A program made the position numbers and the translations under genes. Of a stretch of DNA of 14,641 nucleotides, positions 8,501 to 14,641 are shown piece by piece. Numbering within the stretch: the first letter of the stretch is position 1; each line of letters opens with the position of its first letter. The stretch spans positions 1 to 14,641 of the forward strand of contig CAIVDB010000082.1 of assembly GCA_903904545.1 (NCBI GenBank), read 5' to 3'. The notes under the pieces are model-generated. The model did not search any database, was not told where the DNA came from, and worked only from the letters and a program-made list of their open reading frames with translations. The DNA is from an uncultured bacterium (GTDB lineage: Bacteria > Patescibacteria > JAEDAM01 > Absconditabacterales > Absconditicoccaceae).

Positions 8501-8622
8501 GGGATCTTGATAGAGGGTTGCGCTTCTTTGGGTATCGTAAAAATACTCATAGTTCCATAGACAGCGATGAAAATGGTTAAAATGAGGATAGATACTCTAT
8601 TGTTTTTTAAGAAGTTAATCAT
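5521..8622 (-). CDS. RND-family efflux transporter (HAE1/AcrB-like)
   Basis: A 1033-residue inner-membrane transporter of resistance-nodulation-division type, the normal length for AcrB relatives. It has the twofold layout: a first membrane helix (MINFLKNNRVSILILTIF), a porter half (PSIKIPYYYVSVAYVGADP, EDQLIVPLEQKFKGI), helices 2-6, a second porter half from about residue 520, and the final helices ending MNLVNKEYYGE. At least 14 UGA codons occur at glycine-type positions; two CGG codons (ATWKYF, GNWYHR) read as Trp. The helix-4 motif is GIMIDNLIVI, with Asp404-Asn405 where AcrB has Asp407-Asp408, and Asn941 takes the place of AcrB Lys940, so the usual proton-relay triad is incomplete. Substrate unknown. 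It follows the adaptor gene, separated by a heptamer array. No outer-membrane channel gene is nearby, as expected for a cell with one membrane. The stop is TAG. Confidence 0.93.
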
Positions 8623-8661
8623 AGAGGCATACGATTGATAAAATTAAATAAGAGATATGTT

Positions 8662-8773
8662 TATTCGTAATTCGTAATTCGTAATTCGTAATTCGTAATT
8701 CGTAATTCGTAATTCGAAATCCGTAATCCGCAACCTAATTCTGCATTCTGGATTCTAAATTCCGCATTCCTAC
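8662..8773. repeat. Long in-phase heptamer array between adaptor and RND genes
   Basis: Sixteen consecutive 7-bp units without a phase break. The first is TATTCGT, followed by six AATTCGT copies, then increasingly diverged units (AATTCGA, AATCCGT, AATCCGC, AACCTAA, TTCTGCA, TTCTGGA, TTCTAAA, TTCCGCA). The last unit, TTCCTAC, contains the complement of the adaptor gene's TAG stop. The array fills nearly the whole 147-bp gap. Confidence 0.92.
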
Positions 8774-10500
8774 TGCACCACACTCTCCCCTGCGACCAAT
8801 CACTTCATCACTTGTACTGAAGTGCCATTAATTTCTCAAAGGATTACAGGAGTTTCTTGGGTTTTTCCATTCACTAATTTCTTGACGTAATTCCCTTCGA
8901 GTCTTGGAATAATATACGGCAATGGAATCCATAATTGTCCATCATTACGCGCTGAAGTAAATTTGACCAATACTTTTTCTCCATCTAAGACCGGCAATGA
9001 GGTACCTACCATTTCATAGATATAATTCTGCGTAGCGGCATCTTTGTAGGGTAATTCATAGACGATTTGTCCATTCCCCAATTGATCTTTTCCACGATAG
9101 AAAGTAATGGCTTGTCCAATGGGCATACGATTGAAAGAATAGATTTGTATTTTGAGATTTTTATCACCATCAGGGACAATTTGACAAATCATAGTACTTG
9201 GAGCCACTTTATTATCCTGACTTACTGATTTCACTTTGACAACACCACTAACTCCTGCAAGAAGAGTCTCTCCCTGCAAATTATTACCAAGCATTGCTTC
9301 GTTTTGTTGAAGCGTAAGGAGTTGACTATTGAGCGTAGCGAGTTGGATGGCTTTGGTATTGGACAATGAAGCAATTTGACTCTCTACTGACGCTTGTCAC
9401 AAAGTCAAATTAGCAATCTGCGTATCTGAACCAATACGAGACAATTCTGATTTATTATCTGAAAAACTTTCTATACTCGTATCTAAGGTATCTAATTGGT
9501 TCGTATAATTTTTTTCCAAAGAGACTGCACTTGCGAGTAAGGTATCATAACTACTCTTACTTGCTACGAAACTCGTAGACAAACCAAGATAGCTAGCATA
9601 CAGTCCATCTATAGACAATCCTGCAGAAGCACTCTGTGGTAAACTTTGTGAAGCAGAAGAAACGTTGATAGCCAAGGCAGCATTCTTCAATAAAATGGAA
9701 AGCTGAGAAAGATAACTAGAAAATTCTGAGTCTGAAATATCATCAATGTTCTGATACCTATTATAGAGATTATTGAATTGTGCGGTCACCTTACTTCTGA
9801 GGTTAGTATCTCCTGCAGAGACATATTGATCGAAGCTCGCATTCTTAGCATGAGAAAGGATACCGAAGACATCATCTACCTTTTTCAAAGCATCTGAGAT
9901 TCCAAGATCCAATTGTTTTCTCATATTTTCGATACTCGTTGCCATCTTATCAGCATCACGATCTTGAGTATCTTCCAAAGCATTTTGTTGATTTTCCAAA
10001 GAATCTACTTGCAAGTTCATATCATCGGCATTGAGATCTTTGCTCTGTTGCAAATTATCCATCAAATACGCATTATTAGCTTTTTGCTTTTCCAAAATAT
10101 CAGCTTGGACACCAAAATTGTTTTCTGTAAGAGCAATAATTCTCTGCATATTTTGGATTTGTTGTTGCAAAGAAAGATATTGGATCTGGGTATTTTGGGT
10201 AGAGACATCATTGGATGCTCCAATCTTAGCAATCACGGTACTTGCCGTGACATGGCTTCCTGGTTGGCAATTCAAGCTATCCAAAGTTCCTCCGACACTG
10301 GTCACAACATTTCTTACATTATCAGCAATCACGAGGCCATAGGCACTATTTTCAGAAGACTGAGATGTCCCAACGATAAAAACACTTGAGGTATCATAGC
10401 CAGCTCAAGTAAACACGGTAGTCTCGATAACAGCCTCCTTCCCACATCAGGTAAGGAGAAGAAGAGATAAGGGAAGAATATACAATCAGATTTTTTTCAT
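8770..10500 (-). CDS. Lipoprotein membrane-fusion (periplasmic-adaptor-like) protein
   Basis: A 576-residue adaptor of the HlyD/RND membrane-fusion family, longer than the usual 350-450. MKKIGLYILPLSLLLLTGC is a lipoprotein signal with lipobox LTGC (lipid-anchored Cys19; the Gly is UGA). Residues about 50-85 resemble the first half of a biotinyl-lipoyl-like domain (GTLDSLNCQPGSHVTASTVI). A very long, Gln/Asn/Leu-rich coiled-coil region spans about 90-410, and the return half (AGVSGVVKVKSVSQDNKVAP) is followed by beta-barrel and membrane-proximal segments (QLWIPLPYIIP, QVMKGLVAGESVV). Six UGA codons read as Gly; its Arg codons are AGA, AGG and CGT. It stands directly upstream of the RND gene and should link that pump to the outside or the cell wall. 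The extended coiled coil may compensate for the lack of an outer-membrane channel, which is inference. The stop is TAG. Confidence 0.9.
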
Positions 10501-10542
10501 TTTTAGATACATAAGATATAAATAGAGACGGTTTCAGTTTTC

Positions 10543-10570
10543 AATACGGAATACGGAATTCGTAATCAAA
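10543..10570. repeat. Short heptamer array downstream of the AbrB-like gene
   Basis: Four in-phase units, AATACGG, AATACGG, AATTCGT and AATCAAA, lie 10 bp beyond the stop of the regulator gene. They share the AATNCGN core of the 8662-8773 array. The 80-bp gap to the lipoprotein gene holds no other feature I can support. Confidence 0.7.
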
Positions 10571-10580
10571 TAATTCGACC

Positions 10581-10805
10581 CTATACCATTTCCGATTGGA
10601 TATAATCGATAATATGATTGACATCATTATTCCTAACAAATCCTACTACCGAATTTCATTTTGTAATAACGACTAAATTGTCCTTACAGTCGATACCAAG
10701 GAGGTCTCTTACATCTTTGGGGATAACCACCTGTCACTTAGGACCAACAGTTACATTACCTCGTATTCTCATATCATGAGGACAGCTTGGATTTTTTTTA
10801 TCCAT
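10581..10805 (-). CDS. AbrB/SpoVT-type DNA-binding regulator
   Basis: A 74-residue swapped-hairpin transcription factor. The diagnostic AbrB-fold stretch GNVTVGPKGQVVIPKDVRDL spans residues 16-35, followed by LGIDCKDNLVVITKG. The C-terminal tail (FVRNNDVNHIIDYIQSEM) may mediate dimerisation. Both the G of PKGQ and the G of TKG are UGA; Trp15 is CGA at an aromatic position in the family (usually Y or W before G). The N-terminal CPH...MRIW segment is not part of the core domain, and ATG at residue 12 is an alternative start. It has its own promoter and lies directly upstream of the adaptor-RND pair, so it is a candidate regulator of that export cassette and of itself; the sequence shows no operator. 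AbrB domains also act as antitoxins, but no toxin gene is adjacent. The stop is TAG. Confidence 0.9.
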
Positions 10806-10845
10806 AATAATGTGATAAGTATAAAAAGTAGGAAAAATTATACCT

Positions 10846-10875
10846 ATTATATAGCAAAATAGGAAATAAAGTCAA
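10846..10875 (-). promoter_or_regulatory. Promoter TTGACT-18-TATAAT for the AbrB-RND cluster
   Basis: On the minus strand TTGACT (10875-10870) is followed after 18 bp by a perfect TATAAT (10851-10846), about 40 bp before the AbrB-like ATG. A second TATAAT (10842-10837) lies just downstream. This suggests that regulator, adaptor and pump form a separate transcription unit from alkD. Confidence 0.7.
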
Positions 10876-10887
10876 TACTAGATGAAA

Positions 10888-11583
10888 TTATATCTGATTT
10901 TTCAAATATTGTTGTCTTAGGGGTTCTGGAAACTTTTCTATTGCATATCTGAGCATGGTCCTTGGCATAGTTTTATAATGTTTTTTTAAAAATCTCTCTT
11001 CTTCAAACTGACTCCTCTTACCAACTTCTCTCAGCATTCGTCCTACCGCCTTATGGATCAAGTCATGAGTATCATGAAGCAGAATCTCTGCAATCTGGAA
11101 AGTATCGGTATACTCCCCCACTTTCAAAAAAGCAAAGGTAGAAATAATGGCAATTCTTTTCTCTCGTAAATATTTAGACTTCGCAAAGGTATAGAGAAGC
11201 GACTTATCCTTTTCTAATAAATAATTCCCAACGATATTTGGAGCAGAAAGATCCACAAGGTCCCAATTATTTATATTTCTTGTATTCTTTACATAAAAAT
11301 CAAAAATCTGGTCTTTCATTGCCGGGTCGGCTTTCACATTTCTCAGGACGAGGATAAACAAAGCAGTCATCCTATATTCATGGATTTTGGAATCCAACAT
11401 TTCTTGAAGCGTCGAAAAATCAAGATTGAGGTGTTGCTTCGCAATCAGCCTTTGGACAGGCACCTTGAGTCCAAGAAAGAGATCTCATTCTCCATATTGT
11501 CACTTCCCAGTTTTGAAAAATCTTTGCAAAATAGCAGCTTGCTCAGGATTGGATTGAGAGTAAAGATCAGAGAATATAGTCAT
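10888..11583 (-). CDS. alkD: AlkD-type DNA glycosylase (alkylation repair, HEAT-like)
   Basis: A 231-residue alkylpurine DNA glycosylase of the AlkC/AlkD superfamily, made of HEAT-like helical repeats that excise 3-methyl- and 7-methyl-purines. Family signatures are [20 protein letters not shown] at residues about 19-38 (two Gly by UGA), NNWDLVDLSAPNIVG with the active-site Trp107 and Asp111 equivalents, and REKRIAIISTF with the Arg142 equivalent. HDLIHKAVGRMLREVGKR follows. Length matches known AlkD proteins. Arg codons are AGA, AGG or CGT, and the active-site Trp is TGG. The ATG lies only 26 nt after the tRNA-Thr 3' end, so the two may share a primary transcript and tRNA 3' processing would create the mRNA 5' end. 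No Shine-Dalgarno is visible. The stop is TAA. Confidence 0.95.
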
Positions 11584-11609
11584 TTATATAAGTACAGTTA
11601 GAATCTAAT

Positions 11610-11682
11610 AGCCGAAGATGGGAATCGAACCCACTACCTACAGTTTACGATACTGCCGCTCTACCAATTGAGCTACTTCGGC
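11610..11682 (-). tRNA. tRNA-Thr (anticodon CGU)
   Basis: A full cloverleaf: acceptor GCCGAAG/CTTCGGC (7 bp), D stem GCTC/GAGC, anticodon stem GCAGT/ACTGT around loop ATCGTAA (anticodon CGU, reading ACG), variable AGGTA, and T stem GTGGG/CCCAT around TTCGATT. The discriminator is T and no CCA is encoded, so the CCA-adding enzyme must supply it. G1-C72 and C2-G71 agree with threonine identity elements known from E. coli. It is not a suppressor or recoded tRNA, so it does not itself explain the altered code. Confidence 0.95.
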
Positions 11683-11698
11683 AAGTCGATTGAGTGAA

Positions 11699-11785
11699 GA
11701 ATGCAGGATTAAGTATGCGGAATTACAATTTTCATACCCATTCAACACGTAACCAAACTCTTACATCTTCACCCTAAACTCTTAA
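11699..11785. repeat. Degenerate heptad-phased repeats between the HIT and tRNA genes
   Basis: GAATGCA, GGATTAA, GTATGCG and GAATTAC (11699-11726) are in 7-nt phase. Farther on, AAACTCTTA occurs at 11755 and 11776, exactly 21 nt (three units) apart. The 179-bp gap 11683-11861 otherwise contains no recognisable gene; it must hold the tRNA promoter if there is one, but I cannot assign it. Confidence 0.5.
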
Positions 11786-11861
11786 CTTTTATTTCAATCC
11801 TTTATACACTACATACGAATATCCCAAAAGATAAAGACAACTATTCTAGATGATATATTCT

Positions 11862-12326
11862 TTATGCGAAATACTCTCTTAGTTTAGAGGCAAAAAGGTC
11901 TCTCTGGGCTCAATCTAATTGTTTCTTATGGTCGTGTAACTGATATAAATCATCATCCCTATATCTAGGGAAAACCTGATAATGATAGTGCCAAACGTCT
12001 TGACCACCATCCAATTCATTGTGTTGTCTACACGACACCCCATCACATCAATAGATTTGTTTCATCGCTAGAGCAACTCTCTTTTCAAATGCATGGATTT
12101 TATTTGATAAATAATTCGGCAATGTATAAATATTTTCAATATGCTTATTGGGGATAATAATAACATTCCCCTTATTATTAGGTCGAGAATGCGAAGAGAC
12201 AAAAGCAGTAATATATGCATCACGATAGAATACATCTTTTTGTCTCGTATATACTCAATCATCTTCTATCTTATTAACTACCTTGCAAAAAGGACATTTA
12301 TAATCTTTGGGAGCATGGTTATACAT
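11862..12326 (-). CDS. HIT-family nucleotide-binding protein (HxHxQ variant)
   Basis: A 154-residue histidine-triad superfamily protein, hydrolysing or transferring nucleotidyl groups. The N-terminus has a CPFC pair (Cys11, Cys14) as in zinc-containing HIT proteins. SHSWPNNKGNVIIIPNKHIENI (residues 45-66) is the substrate-pocket strand; its Trp48 is CGA and matches the family tryptophan. The active site GGQDVWHYHYQVFPRY has His113, His115 and Gln117, so the third triad position is Gln, as in GalT-type and Ap4A-phosphorylase-type transferases, rather than the His of HINT hydrolases. Three UGA codons read as Gly. Substrate not predictable. The gene begins 32 nt after aspS and may be co-transcribed with it. 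No Shine-Dalgarno is visible. The stop is TAA. Confidence 0.9.
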
Positions 12327-12358
12327 ATCAATGGTTAAGAAACAAAAAGCAAAACATA

Positions 12359-14152
12359 TTACTCTTTCTCTTCCTCACGAGAAGTAAGTAATTTCTTCGT
12401 CGCAGCATTCAATTCGATTCCAAGTTCATTCAATTGTTCTTGATCGACAAATCCTGGAGCTCCCATCATCACGTCTTGTGCTCTTCCAGACTTAGGGAAA
12501 GCGTAGATTTCTCTAATATTTTCTTCATCCTTAAGAATCATCAAAAGCCTATCAAATCCAATGGCAAAGCCTCCATGGGGAGGTGGCCCAAATTGAAATG
12601 CTTCATACATCGCACCAAATTTTTGCTTAATCTCCTCTTCTCCTCTACCCACTAATTTGAAAGCTTCCAGCAAAAGTTCTGGATCATGATTACGGATAGA
12701 TCAGGACAAAATTTCATATCCATTACATGAAAGATCATATTGTTCTGAAACGATATCCAATTTATTTTCTTGTCTCAATGCTTCAAATCCTCATTTCACG
12801 ATAGAAAATGGATTATGACAAAAGTCCAACTTTCCTGTCGTTTCATCTAGCTCAAACATAGGGAAGTCTTCTATCCAACAAAAAGCAAGACTATCCTTAT
12901 CCAAAGTCAGATACGTATCTTTGATAAAGAGTCTGAGTTTTCCTAGTACTGCACAAGCTACTTTATGACTATCAGCAACGATCAGGACAGTATCTCCTTC
13001 TTTCGCTCCCGTAAGCTCTTTTATGCGAGCAACTTCTGCTTCACTCAAAGATTTTGCGAGGGATCATTTTACTCCTTCGGGATCGAAACTCAGATATGCG
13101 AGTCCTTTCGCACCAAACTTTTTCGCTTGTTCAGTGAGTTGATCATATTCTTTTCTCGTAAGAAGTTTATTTTCGAAATTAATTGCTTTAATAGTCCCTC
13201 CTGTAGTAGCTACGTCTTTGAAGAGAGAAAAGTCTGACTGTTCAAATTCTTTGGTCAGCTCGACTAAGGGCATGGAGAATCTCAAGTCAGGTTTGTCACT
13301 ACCGTATTGGTCGATAGCTTCGCTGTATTTCAATCTTTGGAAATTCACGTCGATATGTTTATGTGAAGATAAGGTAGAAATCAAATCTTTCAAATAAGAT
13401 TCTACTACTTGATAGACATCCTCTTGTTGGACAAAAGACATCTCACAGTCGATCTGATAGAACTCACAAGAATGCCTATCTGCTCTAGGATCTTCATCTC
13501 TAAAACACGGTGCAATCTGCACATATTTATCGATACCTCCTACCATTAGGAGTTGCTTGTATTGTTGAGGTGCTTGAGGAAGTGCATAAAATTGACCTGG
13601 ATTGACTCTGGAAGGAACCAAGTAATCTCTTGCCCCTTCAGGAGAAGATACCGTAAAAATAGGTGTCTGAACATCGACAAATCATTTTCCGGTAAACCAG
13701 TTTCTTGTAAAGGTCGTCATCTGAGATCTAAAAAGTACCGTATCCAAGACATTTTTCCTTCTTAAATCCAGGTATCTATATTTAAATCTATTTTCTTCAC
13801 TGGTATGGGGATCCTCCACGATAGGGAAGGGCAATAATTTTGCCTTCGTCACAACAGTAATTTCATCTGCGATAAGTTCAATTTCTCAGGTTACCATGTC
13901 CTTATTGATCATATTCTCTGGTCTGGCAACGACTTTCCCTACCACACGCAAAACATACTCTGATTTAATCTCAGGCAACTGCAATGATGAAGTACTTGGA
14001 TCATAGGTGATTTGGGTAATTCCATATCTATCACGAAGATCGATAAAGGTCATCCCTCATAAGTTCCTTATCTTATTCACCCAAGCGCTAAGGGTTACTG
14101 TTTGACCGATGTGTTGAGCAGTCAATTCTCCACAGGTATGTGTGCGATACAT
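12359..14152 (-). CDS. aspS: Aspartyl-tRNA synthetase
   Basis: A class IIb synthetase charging tRNA-Asp (and perhaps tRNA-Asn; the window does not decide). It has 597 residues, as expected for the bacterial type. The OB-fold anticodon-binding domain covers residues 1-105 ([20 protein letters not shown]), then the class II core starts ([36 protein letters not shown]). Motif 2 is [19 protein letters not shown] at about 217-235, the bacterial GAD insertion covers about 290-420, and motif 3 is [14 protein letters not shown] at 527-540. Motif 2 has HSCEFYQ where E. coli-type enzymes have QPEFTQ, one residue longer. Several UGA codons read as Gly (for example NGYEILSGSI); Trp is TGG here, and no CGA or CGG codon was seen. 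The start matches the family N-terminus ([10 protein letters not shown]). The stop is TAA. Confidence 0.97.
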
Positions 14153-14160
14153 ATTTTCAA

Positions 14161-14166
14161 ATTATA
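14161..14166 (-). promoter_or_regulatory. -10 box placed for a near-leaderless aspS transcript
   Basis: A perfect TATAAT ends 8 nt upstream of the aspS ATG, with no Shine-Dalgarno between. If used, transcription would start at or within a few bases of the start codon. The -35 region is a poor match, and AT-rich sequence makes chance matches common. Confidence 0.35.
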
Positions 14167-14185
14167 AACTAAAAAATATATTGAT

Positions 14186-14593
14186 TTAATTCTCTGTTAT
14201 AGGTTCTGGATTGGAGAGCACTTCATAAAGATACTGTGAAGTAGGCTGTTCCCACGGTCAAGCATCTCCATAAAGACAATATTCTTTTTGTATAAGAGAG
14301 ATAACTTCAGTGATATCCATAGGATCGTCATACTGTTTCATAAGAAGGTTTATTTTGTGCGATGATCGTCAGTATTTCTCATGAAGTTCTTTCTTTAAAT
14401 TAGAAAGTTCTTGCTTTTCACGTGACAAACGCATCGCATCACTAATTTTTTGCGTAGCACCATAAGAAATAAGCAAGCGATCTTCCTTGGATTTCTCGAT
14501 TCTTTTATTTGCAGAAGCTATTTTTTCTCAAGCTCCTGGAGCACAAGGAATAACACGCTTATAGGGATCTTTCTTTTCTGTCCCATTCATCAT
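14186..14593 (-). CDS. Hypothetical protein, basic and helical, with a Trp-rich tail
   Basis: A 135-residue protein I do not recognise. After MMNGTEKKDPYKRVIPCAPG comes a charged, probably helical stretch (residues about 30-80: IASANKRIEKSKEDR, REKQELSNLKKELHEK) that may form a coiled coil. The C-terminal half, GWSSHKINLLMKQYDDPMDI and YLYEVLSNPEPITEN, looks globular. Three UGA read as Gly and one CGA as Trp; Arg codons are AGA, CGT and CGC, consistent with the rest of the window. Two adjacent ATGs (14593, 14590) are possible starts; an in-frame TAA lies 13 codons upstream, so the gene is complete. It ends 33 nt before aspS. Function unknown. Confidence 0.6.
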
Positions 14594-14641
14594 AAGAAGG
14601 TACTCAAGTAAAAATCATATCCTTTTTTATAGAAAAACATC

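Noticed and set aside
8164..8580. Long plus-strand frame opposite the RND gene
   Set aside because: It is antisense to conserved RND sequence, has no family features and no start signals; it is a shadow of the real gene. The plus-strand frames opposite the adaptor (9913-10389) were rejected for the same reason.
8662..8773. CRISPR-like array
   Set aside because: Repeat units are 7 bp, directly adjacent and without spacers; no cas genes are present.
197..14593. UGA read as tryptophan (Mycoplasma-type code) or selenocysteine
   Set aside because: UGA falls in PP-loop, lipobox, PKGQ and GSDHC glycines, not at Trp or Cys sites. Trp is supplied by TGG and by CGA/CGG, and the frequency is far too high for selenocysteine.
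14575..14622. Short overlapping frame starting at the ATG near 14622 (MIFTGVPSYDEWDR...)
   Set aside because: It ends after about 20 codons inside the hypothetical gene in another frame, and the purine run before it is too close to the ATG to act as a Shine-Dalgarno.

Overview
The window reads as a chromosomal segment of an uncultivated Absconditabacteria (SR1) bacterium of the candidate phyla radiation. The evidence is the genetic code. Nearly every conserved gene is interrupted by UGA at positions where its family has glycine (for example all three glycines of the MnmA PP-loop GLSGGVDS), and all 13 complete genes stop with UAA or UAG. In addition, CGA and CGG fall where families have tryptophan, most clearly in ExoIII (SWNVNG, YTWW, NVGWR), the REP-type transposase (SWQ, NPSNWD) and the HIT protein (SHSWPNN). 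Arginines in these genes use AGA, AGG, CGT or CGC. UGA=Gly is shared by SR1 and Gracilibacteria; CGA/CGG=Trp has been reported only for Absconditabacteria. All translations below use UGA=Gly and CGA/CGG=Trp.

Layout. Plus strand, 197-2545: mnmA (tRNA 2-thiolation) and, behind a textbook promoter, a membrane-anchored surface protein with two four-cysteine repeats. All other genes are on the minus strand. Read in the direction of transcription they are: a hypothetical protein (14593-14186), aspS, a HIT-family protein, tRNA-Thr(CGU), an AlkD-type DNA glycosylase, an AbrB-like regulator with its own promoter, a lipoprotein membrane-fusion protein, an RND transporter, a 66-residue membrane protein, an AlaRS editing/C-terminal half, a REP-associated transposase and xthA (exonuclease III). 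The last three are spaced by only 9-12 nt and are probably co-transcribed. mnmA and xthA end convergently with the surface gene between them.

Functional themes are translation quality and decoding (MnmA, AspRS, tRNA-Thr, AlaRS editing half), base-excision repair (AlkD and ExoIII act in successive steps) and a regulator-adaptor-RND export cassette. No complete AlaRS and no outer-membrane channel gene are present in the window.

Non-coding structure is striking. Four intergenic gaps plus one internal stretch of mnmA carry tandem heptanucleotide repeats, often in strict 7-nt phase over long distances (16 units between the adaptor and RND genes), and three arrays touch the stop codon of the preceding minus-strand gene. 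The transposase gene carries, inside its reading frame, an inverted pair of REP-like hairpins with GTAG boxes plus a third hairpin. Shine-Dalgarno sequences are nearly absent. No CRISPR array, rRNA or complete insertion sequence was seen, and no gap without a gene exceeds 300 bases.
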